Shown piece by piece: positions 1 through 8,199 of a stretch of DNA of 64,000 bases. Both the position numbers and the translations under genes were made by a program. Under the pieces are notes generated by a model, which did no database searches, was not told where the DNA came from, and saw nothing but the letters and a program-made list of their open reading frames with translations. The stretch is from Bradyrhizobium sp. AZCC 1693 (GTDB lineage Bacteria > Pseudomonadota > Alphaproteobacteria > Rhizobiales > Xanthobacteraceae), in assembly GCF_036924745.1 (NCBI RefSeq), contig NZ_JAZHSD010000001.1, positions 3,472,001 through 3,536,000 of the forward strand, given 5' to 3'. Position 1 is the stretch's first letter. Each line of letters opens with the position of its first letter.

Positions 1-57
1 AACCGAGGGAAGCACGGGAAAGCACGAGCCGCTGCCGCCGAAGCCCGAGAAGATATC

Positions 58-339
58 ATGAGCTCGGCTGCCTTAAGCGCCATGAGTGCGGGCGCCGTCA
101 ATGCCATGGCGGCGGTAGGCGCCGCCGTCATCAAGCTGCACAAGGAGATGGTGGACAAAGAGCCGGAATGGTTCTGGAACCTGTTCGCGAAGTGCGAGGC
201 CAAGGCCGCACGCATCGCCGGGCAGGCCGCGCACATACCACGCTCCAATGGCGACGCCACATTCATTGAGGTCTACGCCAGGACCCTGCCGGAGCTGGTG
301 AAGAAGGCGCTAAGCGCCCACGAGCAGGCCATGCACTGA
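58..339 (+). CDS. Hypothetical Ala-rich protein, possibly 3' end of a longer gene
   Basis: I do not recognise this protein. The 93 residues are alanine-rich at the N-terminus, then carry a mixed helical stretch with Trp and Phe around residues 39-44 and an Ala/Glu/Leu-rich C-terminal helix. The reading frame stays open upstream to the first base of the window, so this could be the tail of a longer protein; its helical, Ala-rich composition loosely recalls phasin-like proteins, but that is a guess. The ATG at 58 has only a weak GAGAAG in front of it. Confidence 0.45.
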   Translation: MSSAALSAMSAGAVNAMAAVGAAVIKLHKEMVDKEPEWFWNLFAKCEAKAARIAGQAAHIPRSNGDATFIEVYARTLPELVKKALSAHEQAMH

Positions 340-377
340 GTGAAACTCGGCGCGTCTCGCGTAAGGCATGGGTGCGC

Positions 378-434
378 GGAGAGTCCTCCCTCACCCCGTC
401 GCTTCGTGCCTCTCTCCCCGCGCGTGGTGAGAGG
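378..434. repeat. Half of a GC-rich intergenic palindromic repeat
   Basis: The segment has the alternating ctcaccccg / ctctccccgcg / ggtgagagg pattern also seen at 39711-39860. It sits between the first ORF and the dadA tail copy and contains no gene. Confidence 0.4.
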
Positions 435-446
435 CTGGGCACGGCC

Positions 447-490
447 TCACCCGAACCGGTGATCGTACCGGCTCACCACGAGCTCACTAG
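447..490 (-). pseudogene. Detached copy of the dadA 3' end (last 13 codons)
   Basis: Read on the minus strand this ends in [17 protein letters not shown]. The intact dadA gene at 1693 ends in [17 protein letters not shown]. At DNA level the first 31 bases match the real dadA end with one mismatch. The copy lies on the far side of ddlA, so ddlA is bracketed by two dadA 3' ends. This is a remnant with no start codon. Confidence 0.75.
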
Positions 491-512
491 GGAACGCTCA
501 TCGCTCGGCAGC

Positions 513-1631
513 TCAAGCGCCCCTCTCCACCGGATGTTGCCGCCGCGCGTGCCGGGAGAGTGCGTGAGCGATCAGAATATCCATCAAATCGGATTGTGAA
601 ACTCCGGACGCCTCCCAGAGCTTTGGATACATGCTGATTGAAGTAAAGCCGGGCAGTGTGTTTACTTCGTTCACGAAGATTTCTTCGCCTTTGAGGAAAA
701 AGTCGACACGAGCCAGACCACCGCAGCCAAGGACCTGAAATGTCTTGATGGCAAGCTGCTGGATGCACTCCGTGCGTTCAGGCGGAACATCTGCGGGAAT
801 GATGAGTCTGGCTCCCTTTGAATCGGTATATTTTGCTTCATAAGAATAAAAGCCATGCCTGTCGGCTGGCACGATTTCGCCGAGGGACGAGGCGCGAACA
901 TAGCCTTTCTCGTCTTCGAGTACGGAGCACTCAATCTCGCGTGCGTGATCGATGCATCGTTCTGCAAGAATCTTGCAGTCAAACCGAAAAGCGAATGCGC
1001 ACGACTGAGCGAACTCCTCCGCAGACCGTGCGCGCGATATGCCTACGGACGATCCCAGATTAGCTGGTTTGACAAATACGTCTGAGCTACCGACCGCACG
1101 AACGACAGTCGCGTAATCAAGAGGGGTTTGAGCCGTCAACGTAGCGAAAGGCACGACGGGAAGGCCAGCATCCCGTGCCAGTCGCTTTGCGACGTCCTTG
1201 TCCATAGCGGCTGCGGATCCCATCACCGAAGATCCGACATAAGGCACGTCGGCGAGCTCAAGCGCGCCTTGGATCGTTCCATCTTCACCGTTTGGCCCGT
1301 GCAATACCGGGAAGATGACATCAACATGGGGAGCGGCGCCCTTTTGCTCGCCCTCAGCGAACCGCAACAGTTGTCCTTTCCCGCCGGGCACGAGGGCGAG
1401 CGGAACGCCATCCTCCGAGATGGTAATCGCCGCTGCGCCCGTTCCGGCTCCGTTTCCGGCGTTGCACAGCAACCAGCGGCCGTCCCTGGCCAGACCAATC
1501 AACACGATATTGTATTTGGCGGGGTCGAGAGCTCGCAACACGTTCGCCGCGGACGCCCTTGAGACCTCGTGCTCCGCTGAACGCCCCCCGAACAATAGTC
1601 CCACGGTGATCTTAGGAAGCCGCTCCGACAT
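513..1631 (-). CDS. ddlA: D-alanine--D-alanine ligase (ATP-grasp)
   Basis: Joins two D-alanines with ATP to make the dipeptide for peptidoglycan precursors in the cytoplasm. The N-terminal GLLFGGRSAEHEVS motif, the central YVGSSVMGSAAAMDK segment, the ATP-grasp lysine in FVKPANLGSSVG and the C-terminal NEVNTLPGFTSISMYP are all Ddl hallmarks, and about 372 residues is normal for the DdlA type. The ATG at 1631 has GAGGG nine bases upstream; an ATG two codons earlier (1637) is too close to it. It lies outside any mur/fts cluster, next to D-amino-acid dehydrogenase, and is flanked by duplicated dadA 3' ends, so it may be an extra, inserted ddl. Confidence 0.93.
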   Translation of the reverse strand: MSERLPKITVGLLFGGRSAEHEVSRASAANVLRALDPAKYNIVLIGLARDGRWLLCNAGNGAGTGAAAITISEDGVPLALVPGGKGQLLRFAEGEQKGAAPHVDVIFPVLHGPNGEDGTIQGALELADVPYVGSSVMGSAAAMDKDVAKRLARDAGLPVVPFATLTAQTPLDYATVVRAVGSSDVFVKPANLGSSVGISRARSAEEFAQSCAFAFRFDCKILAERCIDHAREIECSVLEDEKGYVRASSLGEIVPADRHGFYSYEAKYTDSKGARLIIPADVPPERTECIQQLAIKTFQVLGCGGLARVDFFLKGEEIFVNEVNTLPGFTSISMYPKLWEASGVSQSDLMDILIAHALSRHARRQHPVERGA

Positions 1632-1692
1632 CGTCATCCACCCTCAGTTGCCCATCTTCATCGACCGTGGCGTCCCGGAATGGTTGATGAAA

Positions 1693-2958
1693 TCACCCGA
1701 ACCGGTGATCGTAGCGGCTCACCGTGAGTTCGCTCACGTCGATATCCGGCTTCCGGCCCGACATCAAATCCGCAAGCACCCTCCCCGAACCGCAGGCCAT
1801 GGTCCAGCCGAGCGTGCCGTGGCCGGTGTTGAGATGCAAATTGCTGTAGCGCGTGGCGCCGATGATCGGCGGCCCGTCGGGGGTCATCGGGCGCAGGCCG
1901 CACCAGAAGCTGGCTTTGCTCAAGTCCCCGCCGCGCGGAAACATGTCGGTCAGCGAATGATCGAGCGTCGCGCGCCGCGCCGCATCGAGCGTATCGGAAT
2001 AGCCCGAGATTTCCGCGGTGCCGCCGACGCGGATGCGATTTCCGAGTCGCGTGATCGCGACCTTGTAGCTCTCGTCCATCACGGTCGATACCGGTGCACT
2101 GTCGGGATCGGTGACCGGCACCGTGATCGAATAGCCTTTTACGGGATAGACCGGAACCGAAATGCCGATCGGTTTAAGTAGCCGCGTCGACCAGCTCCCG
2201 AGTGCCGCGACATAAGCGTCGGCCTGCAACGTCCCGGCGCTGGTGACGACGCCGGTGATCTTGTCGCCGTCCGCGGCCAGCCGCTCGATACCGGTGTTGA
2301 ACTTGAACTGCACGCCGAGCTTTGCTGCTTCCTTGGCGAGCGCCTGCGTAAACATGTGGCAATCGCCGGTCTCGTCCTGCGGCAGCCGAAGGCCGCCGAC
2401 GAATCTTTCCTTCACGGCCGCCAGCGCCGGCTCCGCACCGATGCAGCCCTGGCGATCGAGCACCTCGTAAGGCACGCCATACTGCTCGAGCACCGCGATA
2501 TCGTCGCCGGTGCTGTCGAGCTGCTTCTGCTTGCGGAACAGCTGCAGCGTGCCGCGGCTGCGCTCGTCATATTTGATCCCGATCTCGGCGCGCAGTGCGC
2601 GCAAGCAGTCCCGGCTGTATTCGGCGATCGGAATCATCCGGCGCTTGTTGACGGCGTAGCGCTCTGTCGTGCAGTTGCGCAGCATCTTCAGCCCCCAGAT
2701 CCACATGACGGGATCGAGCTTGGGCCAGATCACCAGCGGGCCATGCCGCATCAACAGCCATTTGATGGCTTTCACCGGCACGCCCGGCCCCGCCCAGGGC
2801 GAGGAATAGCCGGGCGAGACCTCGCCGGCATTGGCGAAAGAGGTTTCCTGCGCGGGCTCAGACTGACGGTCGACGACAACAACTTCGTGGCCGGCGCGCG
2901 CCAGATAATAGGCTGTCGTGACGCCGATGACGCCACTGCCGAGAGTAATGACTTTCAC
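1693..2958 (-). CDS. dadA: D-amino acid dehydrogenase small subunit (DadA)
   Basis: FAD-dependent membrane-associated dehydrogenase that oxidatively deaminates D-amino acids such as D-alanine and passes electrons to the quinone pool. The N-terminus has the dinucleotide motif [17 protein letters not shown] followed by an acidic VVVVD strand end. The C-terminal part carries the FAD-contacting [12 protein letters not shown] and the [16 protein letters not shown] loop. The 421-residue length matches the family. The start is GTG at 2958 with GAGGGA just upstream. The aminotransferase gene upstream is on the same strand about 60 bases away, which suggests co-transcription in amino-acid catabolism. 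Confidence 0.93.
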   Translation of the reverse strand: MKVITLGSGVIGVTTAYYLARAGHEVVVVDRQSEPAQETSFANAGEVSPGYSSPWAGPGVPVKAIKWLLMRHGPLVIWPKLDPVMWIWGLKMLRNCTTERYAVNKRRMIPIAEYSRDCLRALRAEIGIKYDERSRGTLQLFRKQKQLDSTGDDIAVLEQYGVPYEVLDRQGCIGAEPALAAVKERFVGGLRLPQDETGDCHMFTQALAKEAAKLGVQFKFNTGIERLAADGDKITGVVTSAGTLQADAYVAALGSWSTRLLKPIGISVPVYPVKGYSITVPVTDPDSAPVSTVMDESYKVAITRLGNRIRVGGTAEISGYSDTLDAARRATLDHSLTDMFPRGGDLSKASFWCGLRPMTPDGPPIIGATRYSNLHLNTGHGTLGWTMACGSGRVLADLMSGRKPDIDVSELTVSRYDHRFG

Positions 2959-3021
2959 GATCCCTCACGCATCCACCGCGGCGTCGCACGCCGCGCCGCT
3001 TTATTTCCCTGCGAGCAAGGA

Positions 3022-4350
3022 TCAGGCCACACGCTTGATCGCGTCGCCGAGGATCGAGACGATGTCGTCGATGTGGCTCTTCTCGACGATCAAAGGCGGC
3101 GACAACGCAAAGGAATCGCCGCTCATGCGCAGGTAGAGCCCGCGATTGAAGCAGTCGACCATGACGTCATAGCCGCGCGCGCCGACGCCGTCGCTACGCG
3201 GCGCGACTTCGACCGCGCCCATCAGGCCGACATTGCGGATGTCGACGACGTTGGGCAGGCCTTTCAGCGAATGCAGCGCATCGCGCCAGTATTCGGCCAT
3301 CGACGCGCCGCGCGTCAACAGCCCCTCGTCCTTGTAGATGTCGAGCGTCGCCAGGCCCGCCGCGCAGGCGACCGGATGCGCGGAATAAGTGTAGCCGTGG
3401 AACAGCTCGATGGTGCCCTCGGGGCCGTTCATCAGGCCGTCGTGGATCTTGCGGCTGGCGAACACCGCGCCGCAAGGAACGGTGCCGTTGGTGATGCCCT
3501 TGGCGGTCGTCATCAGGTCCGGCGTGACGCCGAAATAATCCGCCGCGAACGGCGCGCCGAGGCGGCCGAAGCCGGTGATGACCTCGTCGAAGATCAGCAG
3601 GATGCCGTGCTTCTCGGAGATTTCGCGCAGCCGCTTCAGGTAACCCTTCGGCGGCGGCAGCACCGCGGTCGATCCCGGCACCGGCTCGACGATGACGGCG
3701 GCGATGGTGTCCGCGCCATGCAGCGCCACCATCCGCTCGAGATCGTCGGCGAGCTCGGCGCCGTGGTCCGGCTGATCCTTCGCAAACGCATTGCGCGCGA
3801 GATCATGGGTGTGACGGATGTGGTCGACGCCGGGCAGATGGGTCGCGAACGCGCGGCGGTTCGCCACCATGCCGCCGACCGACATGCCGCCAAAACCGAC
3901 GCCGTGATAGCCGCGCTCGCGGCCGATCAGGCGCGTCCGCGTTCCCTGTCCGATGGCGCGCTGATAGGCGAGCGCGATCTTCAGCGCGGTATCGACCGAC
4001 TCCGAACCCGAATTGGTGAAGAAGATGCGGTCGAGCCCCTTGGGCGCGATCTCGGCGAGCCGCTCGGCGAAATCGAACGCCAGCGGATGGCCCATGTTGA
4101 ACGAGGGCGCGAAGTCGAGGTTCGTCAACTGCCGTTCGACGGCGGTTGCGATCTGGCGGCGGCCATGGCCGGCATTGACGCACCAGAGGCCGGCCGAGCC
4201 GTCGATCACCTTGCGGCCGTCGACGGTGGTGTAGTGCATGCCCTCGGCGGAAGCGAACAGGCGCGGCGCCTTCTTGAACTGCCGGTTGGCCGTGAACGGC
4301 ATCCAGAACGAATCGGTTTGCAGGGTGTTCGGCTTCTGATGAAGGGTCAC
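3022..4350 (-). CDS. Class III omega-aminotransferase (beta-alanine--pyruvate type)
   Basis: PLP-dependent transaminase of the omega-amino acid:pyruvate family, likely moving an amino group from beta-alanine or a related omega-amine to pyruvate. Visible features are the PLP-binding TNSGSESVDTALKIA segment, IFDEVITGFGRLG with the cofactor Asp, the catalytic lysine in TTAKGITNG, and the HGYTYSAHPVACAAG loop. The GTG at 4350 is preferred because AGGAG lies seven bases ahead; the frame extends 14 codons further upstream without a ribosome site. It is divergent from a HTH-cupin regulator, which probably controls it. Exact substrate is not readable from the sequence. Confidence 0.9.
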   Translation of the reverse strand: MTLHQKPNTLQTDSFWMPFTANRQFKKAPRLFASAEGMHYTTVDGRKVIDGSAGLWCVNAGHGRRQIATAVERQLTNLDFAPSFNMGHPLAFDFAERLAEIAPKGLDRIFFTNSGSESVDTALKIALAYQRAIGQGTRTRLIGRERGYHGVGFGGMSVGGMVANRRAFATHLPGVDHIRHTHDLARNAFAKDQPDHGAELADDLERMVALHGADTIAAVIVEPVPGSTAVLPPPKGYLKRLREISEKHGILLIFDEVITGFGRLGAPFAADYFGVTPDLMTTAKGITNGTVPCGAVFASRKIHDGLMNGPEGTIELFHGYTYSAHPVACAAGLATLDIYKDEGLLTRGASMAEYWRDALHSLKGLPNVVDIRNVGLMGAVEVAPRSDGVGARGYDVMVDCFNRGLYLRMSGDSFALSPPLIVEKSHIDDIVSILGDAIKRVA

Positions 4351-4502
4351 GGGTAGCTCCTGTGCTGGCAGCTCAAGGTACCACCGGGCCACGCTCGGGA
4401 AGCCACAACAAGTCCTTTTCTTCGCTCCTGCAACCCATTGATTTTACTAGGCCCGTCAGGGCATATTTGTTCGATCCGAAACACTTGCAACAGGGATTTT
4501 CG

Positions 4503-5051
4503 ATGAGTGTCGATATCGGCGGGCGACTCCGCTTCGTTCGCGCGCGCCACAAGCTGTCGCAGCGCGAGCTGGCAAAACGCTCCGGGGTGACCAATTCGAC
4601 GATCTCACTGATCGAATCGAACCAGATGAACCCTAGCGTCGGTGCGCTCAAGCGCATCCTCGACGGGCTGCCGATGGGGCTCGCCGAATTCTTCGCGATC
4701 GAGCCGGAGCGGCCGCGCAAGGCGTTCTACCGGTCCGACGAACTGACCGAGATCGGCAAGCAGCCGATTTCGTATCGCCAGGTCGGCGACACCATGTTCG
4801 GCCGCAGCCTGCAAATCCTCAAAGAGCGCTACGAGCCCGGCAGCGACACCGGCCGGGTGCCGCTGACCCATGACGGCGAGGAAGGCGGTATCGTGGTCTC
4901 GGGCCGGCTCGAGGTGACCGTCGATGATGAGCGCCGTATTCTCGACCCGGGCGACGCCTATTATTTCGAAAGCCGGAGACCGCACCGCTTCCGCTGCGTC
5001 GGCGGCAAGGCGTGCGAAGTGATCTCGGCCTGCACGCCGCCGACGTTTTGA
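4503..5051 (+). CDS. XRE-type HTH regulator with C-terminal cupin domain
   Basis: A PuuR-like repressor of 182 residues. Residues 5-60 form a lambda-repressor-type helix-turn-helix (RLRFVRARHKLSQRELAKRSG, then TNSTISLIE). Residues 105-180 form a small-molecule-sensing cupin with GIVVSGRLEVTVDDE and the DPGDAYYFESRRPHRF metal or ligand strand. Proteins of this layout often regulate polyamine or omega-amino acid catabolism, which fits the divergent aminotransferase 152 bases away. The ATG at 4503 opens the HTH at its usual place; the frame upstream is probably untranslated. Confidence 0.88.
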   Translation: MSVDIGGRLRFVRARHKLSQRELAKRSGVTNSTISLIESNQMNPSVGALKRILDGLPMGLAEFFAIEPERPRKAFYRSDELTEIGKQPISYRQVGDTMFGRSLQILKERYEPGSDTGRVPLTHDGEEGGIVVSGRLEVTVDDERRILDPGDAYYFESRRPHRFRCVGGKACEVISACTPPTF

Positions 5052-5080
5052 AAGCCTGACGGACGCGGCAGCACCCAAGC

Positions 5081-5180
5081 CGTCATGGCCGGGCTTGTCC
5101 GGCTTGTCCCGGCCATCCACGTCTTTCTTGCTTCGATGTAGCAAAGCCCGCGGATGCCCGGGACAAGCCCGGGCATGACG
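5081..5180. repeat. Long inverted repeat, Bradyrhizobium-type intergenic palindrome
   Basis: The left arm CGTCATGGCCGGGCTTGTCC is mirrored by GGACAAGCCCGGGCATGACG on the right, separated by a short unpaired centre. The left arm carries an extra tandem ggcttgtcc (5094-5110), so this copy has an internal 10-base duplication. It lies between convergent genes and could fold as a terminator-like hairpin. Confidence 0.7.
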
Positions 5181-5243
5181 AGTTGGTGCCAAGACGGCCT
5201 TCATTGATCGCTCTTGAGCAAGGCGACAGCAAGCGCGGCCGCT

Positions 5244-5855
5244 CTACTTCACCAGCGCGCCCGAAAGCACCAGCTCCAGCTCCTGCCTGACATCCTCGAG
5301 CGGCTGCACGCTGCGTGCGGCCCGGCACATGGCGACCGTGCCTTCCAGCGACGCGATAACGAGTGCGGCAAGCCGCCGGGCGCGCGCGGCGGTAACGCGT
5401 TCGCGCCGCATCGCCGCGATCATGATTCCTTGCCAGTCGGCGAACACGCCCTCGGCCAGATCGAGCAGGCGCTGTTGCGCCGCTTCATCCCGTTCGCCGT
5501 CCTTCTCCGTCGCGTCGTTGACATACTGCTCGACCGCGGCCGCGAGCACCGGACAGCCGGCCTGGAATTGCGATCGCTCCAGCGTCTGCCGCCACAAGGC
5601 GATGAAGGCGCGAAGCCCGCTGATCGCACCATGCTGCTGCGTCAGAGACTTAAGCGGTCCGCTGACCTGCGCCCCGGCAAAGACCAGCGCGTCCTCGATC
5701 AGTTGCTGCTTGCCACGCGGAAAATGATGGCCGATCGAGCCGCGCGGGGTGCCGGTATGGCGTACGACGTCGCGCATGCTGGTGGCATTGACGCCACGCC
5801 GGCTCATCAGATCGGCGGCGCCTGCCACCATTTTGGCGCGAGTATTGGACGACAT
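5244..5855 (-). CDS. TetR family transcriptional repressor
   Basis: A 203-residue TetR/AcrR regulator. The N-terminal HTH spans residues 5-52, with AADLMSRRGVNATSMRDVV and the recognition segment GTPRGSIGHHFPRGKQQLI. The C-terminal half resembles the LmrA/YxaF-type ligand domain (GCPVLAAAVE). Its ATG at 5855 has GGGGAG six bases upstream. It is divergent from the tautomerase operon, and two dyad sites in the 104-base gap (5888-5903 and 5920-5935) are good operator candidates, so it very likely represses both itself and that operon. The inducer is unknown. Confidence 0.88.
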   Translation of the reverse strand: MSSNTRAKMVAGAADLMSRRGVNATSMRDVVRHTGTPRGSIGHHFPRGKQQLIEDALVFAGAQVSGPLKSLTQQHGAISGLRAFIALWRQTLERSQFQAGCPVLAAAVEQYVNDATEKDGERDEAAQQRLLDLAEGVFADWQGIMIAAMRRERVTAARARRLAALVIASLEGTVAMCRAARSVQPLEDVRQELELVLSGALVK

Positions 5856-5887
5856 CGGAACTCCCCTTGAGTCGCGCCACTGTAGAA

Positions 5888-5903
5888 TATGACGCTTGAC
5901 ATA
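5888..5903. promoter_or_regulatory. Putative TetR operator 1
   Basis: The imperfect dyad TATGACGCTTGACATA overlaps a candidate -35 TTGACA at 5896-5901 of the plus-strand promoter. It matches the second site at 5920 in layout, with centres 32 bases apart (about three helical turns). Confidence 0.6.
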
Positions 5904-5924
5904 GCCAGCCCGATCGACTTATGC
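5896..5924 (+). promoter_or_regulatory. Candidate sigma-70 promoter of the tautomerase operon
   Basis: TTGACA at 5896-5901, a 17-base spacer, then TTATGC at 5919-5924 as a weak -10, about 35 bases before the ATG at 5960. Both TetR-type dyads overlap it, which is what repression by steric blocking would need. Confidence 0.45.
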
Positions 5925-5935
5925 CACTTGTCATA
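5920..5935. promoter_or_regulatory. Putative TetR operator 2
   Basis: The imperfect dyad TATGCCACTTGTCATA covers the candidate -10 region and shares the TATG(A/C)C...(T/A)CATA framework with the site at 5888. Confidence 0.6.
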
Positions 5936-5959
5936 GTCGGTAGCGGGAGGTAACGATCG

Positions 5960-6448
5960 ATGACGTTTATCCACGTGATGACGCCGCAAGGGCGGTTGAC
6001 TGCCGATCAGCGCCGTGCGCTGGCGAAAACCCTGACCGACGCCGTGCTGGTTCCGGAGGTCGGCAAGCTCGCGCCCGAGGCGCGCCGCGGCTATCAGGTG
6101 CATTTTGCCGAGCGGCCGCTCGACATGATTGCGCACGGCGGCGAACTGCTTTCGGACAAGCCAAGCGACGTCATGGTGGTCGACGTCGTGGTCATGGACT
6201 GCTGCTGGACGCGCGAGGACCGCGCCACGGTGATCCGCAACATCCATGCCGCACTCGCCGATGCCTGCGGGGTGAAGACGCCGGCGCCGGGCTGGTGGAT
6301 CAATTTCCGCATCATCGAGGAAGGCAGCTGGGGCTCGCGTGGCGGCGTGTTGTCGTTCCTCGACCTGCTCGAACACGGCGCATCGCACTTTGCCCCGGAG
6401 CGCGCCGCGGCGATCCGCACCGCGCTTGCCGTCAAATACGAGCGATAA
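5960..6448 (+). CDS. Tautomerase-superfamily protein without Pro-1
   Basis: A 162-residue protein resembling 4-oxalocrotonate tautomerase/MIF-fold enzymes, built like two fused halves of about 75 residues (first half IHVMTPQGRLTADQRRALAKTL, second half VVVMDCCWTREDRATVIRNI). These enzymes use an N-terminal proline as catalytic base, but here the residue after Met is Thr, so either the start is different, the chemistry differs, or the protein is a non-catalytic relative. It is the first gene of a three-gene set with a crotonase and an FAH-fold hydratase, an arrangement typical of degradation of an aromatic-derived dienoate. It is probably repressed by the divergent TetR gene. Confidence 0.7.
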   Translation: MTFIHVMTPQGRLTADQRRALAKTLTDAVLVPEVGKLAPEARRGYQVHFAERPLDMIAHGGELLSDKPSDVMVVDVVVMDCCWTREDRATVIRNIHAALADACGVKTPAPGWWINFRIIEEGSWGSRGGVLSFLDLLEHGASHFAPERAAAIRTALAVKYER

Positions 6449-6494
6449 CCGCGCGACAACATTCGAGACATCCAGGACGGAGGGAGCGAACATC

Positions 6495-7274
6495 ATGAGC
6501 GCCGAAGGAACAATCCGCACCGAGACGTATGATCGCATTTTCAAGATCATCATCGACAACCCGGCGAAGAAGAACGCGTTCTCGCCCGCGATGATGGAGC
6601 AATTGTCGGACGCGCTGACCGAACTGCACGACAATGACAGCTATTGGGTCGGCGTGATCTGCGCCGAGGGCAAGGATTTCACCGCCGGCCTCGACATGCC
6701 GAAATTCTTCGGCCCCAACGCCGAGAAGCGAAACTTCAGGGAAGGCAATGTCGACGTATTCGGCCTGCAGAAGCGCTGCAAAAAGCCGATCGTCACCGCC
6801 GTGCAGGGTATCGTCTTCACCATCGGCATCGAACTGATGCTGGCGGGCGACATCGTTGTCGCCGCCGACGACAGCAGGTTCTGCCAGATGGAATCCAGGC
6901 GTGGCATTGCCCCGTTCGGCGGCGCGCATTTCCGCTTCCTGTCGCGCACCGGCTGGGGCAACGCGATGTATCATCTGTTCCTGTGCGATGAATTCACCGC
7001 ATCACGCGCCCGCGAGATCGGTCTGGTTCAGGAGGTGGTGCCTGCGGGCCAGCAGGTCGAGCGCGCGATGGCGCTCGCAGCCATCATTGCCAAAAATGCG
7101 CCGCTTGGAATTCAGGTGACCAAGGAGGCTGCCGCGAAATATGTCGAGCATGGCGAGAGGGCCGCCATCGCCTATATTCCGACCGTGCGCGAACGCGTGC
7201 TGAACAGCGCCGACGCCCGCGAGGGCATTCAATCCTTCATCGAGCGCCGCGCCGCGGTGTTTCAAGGACGGTAA
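6495..7274 (+). CDS. Enoyl-CoA hydratase/isomerase (crotonase) family protein
   Basis: Crotonase-fold protein of 259 residues acting on a CoA thioester. The N-terminal IDNPAKKNAFSPAMM, the first oxyanion-hole strand GKDFTAGLDMP and the second one around VQGIVFTIGIELMLAGDIVVAA are all in place. The usual second-glutamate region reads GIAPFGGAHFRFLSRTGWGNA. The ATG at 6495 is chosen because GGAGGGAG lies directly upstream; the frame upstream overlaps the tautomerase gene and is not coding. The gene sits between tautomerase and FAH-fold hydratase genes and is probably co-transcribed with them. Confidence 0.88.
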   Translation: MSAEGTIRTETYDRIFKIIIDNPAKKNAFSPAMMEQLSDALTELHDNDSYWVGVICAEGKDFTAGLDMPKFFGPNAEKRNFREGNVDVFGLQKRCKKPIVTAVQGIVFTIGIELMLAGDIVVAADDSRFCQMESRRGIAPFGGAHFRFLSRTGWGNAMYHLFLCDEFTASRAREIGLVQEVVPAGQQVERAMALAAIIAKNAPLGIQVTKEAAAKYVEHGERAAIAYIPTVRERVLNSADAREGIQSFIERRAAVFQGR

Positions 7275-7282
7275 GAACGAAC

Positions 7283-8068
7283 GTGAAATCAATCTCCGGA
7301 AAACAAGAAGAACTGGCGAACCAGCTCGTGCAAGCGCGGCGCAACGTCAGGCAATTCTCCCTGCCCGACGACCTCGTGCCGGATACGGCGCTTGAAGCCT
7401 ATGCCGTGAACCAGATCGTCGCGGAACGTCTCGGCTGGGAGCCGCTGGGCTGGAAGATCGCCGGCACAACGGACGCGGTGCGCGGCAAGCTGCAACTGGA
7501 CGGACCGATCTACGGCAGGACGTTCCGCCGCTTTGCCTGCACTTCTCCCGTGCATTTCAAGGCCGCGGAGTTGCTCGACCCGCTGGTCGAATGCGAGTTC
7601 TTCGTCACGCTCGCGCGCGACCTGCCGCCGAGGGCCGAGCCCTGGACGTTTCCTGAAACCATCGAGGCGATCGCCGAGGTTCATGCGGGCATCGAAGTGG
7701 CGGAATGCCGCTATCCGAGAAAGGCCCTGCCGCCGCTGCCTGCCATTCTCGCCGACGGCAGCGCGTCAGGACGCTATGTGTTTGGCGACAGGATCGAGAC
7801 TTGGCGCGAGGGACTTGCATCCATGCCGGTCCGGCTTGAAATCGATGGGGTGTCACGGCGCGAGGGCATGGGCGCCGACGTCATGGGCGATCCGCTGCGG
7901 CCGTTGTGGTGGCTGGCCGAACAGCGTCGCCAATGGGGCGACGGCCTTCGCGCCGGCGAGACGATCTCTACCGGCTCGATGACGGGCATGCTGCCGGTGC
8001 GTGGCGGCCAGCATGTTCGCGCACGGTTCGGCAAGGCGGCGACGATCGAGATCACGATCGATCTGTGA
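7283..8068 (+). CDS. 2-keto-4-pentenoate hydratase-like (FAH superfamily)
   Basis: A 261-residue protein of the MhpD/FAH family, which hydrates 2-hydroxypentadienoate-type intermediates or decarboxylates related oxo-dienoates. Recognisable parts are LGWKIAGTTDAVRGKLQLDGPIYG near residues 50-75, the metal-site acidic stretch ELLDPLVECEFFVTLARDLP, AEVHAGIEVAECRY, and the C-terminal GETISTGSMTGMLPV. The start is GTG at 7283, eight bases after the crotonase stop, so translation is probably coupled. With the two preceding genes it suggests a meta-cleavage-like degradation branch, though the substrate is not evident. Confidence 0.85.
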   Translation: MKSISGKQEELANQLVQARRNVRQFSLPDDLVPDTALEAYAVNQIVAERLGWEPLGWKIAGTTDAVRGKLQLDGPIYGRTFRRFACTSPVHFKAAELLDPLVECEFFVTLARDLPPRAEPWTFPETIEAIAEVHAGIEVAECRYPRKALPPLPAILADGSASGRYVFGDRIETWREGLASMPVRLEIDGVSRREGMGADVMGDPLRPLWWLAEQRRQWGDGLRAGETISTGSMTGMLPVRGGQHVRARFGKAATIEITIDL

Positions 8069-8199
8069 CGCGGCTTCTTGCCAGGACGGCACCAGAACCC
8101 AAACGTCAGGGCATGCGACTTAAGCGGCGGAGACCGCATTTCATCCCGCTCGAGGGTCAGGCGGATCGATCCGCCAGGCGCGGCGCACTCCTTGAATCC

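Noticed and set aside
2356..4356. 666-codon plus-strand frame opposite dadA and the aminotransferase
   Set aside because: Mirror of two well-supported genes; Arg/Ala/Asp-rich without motifs.
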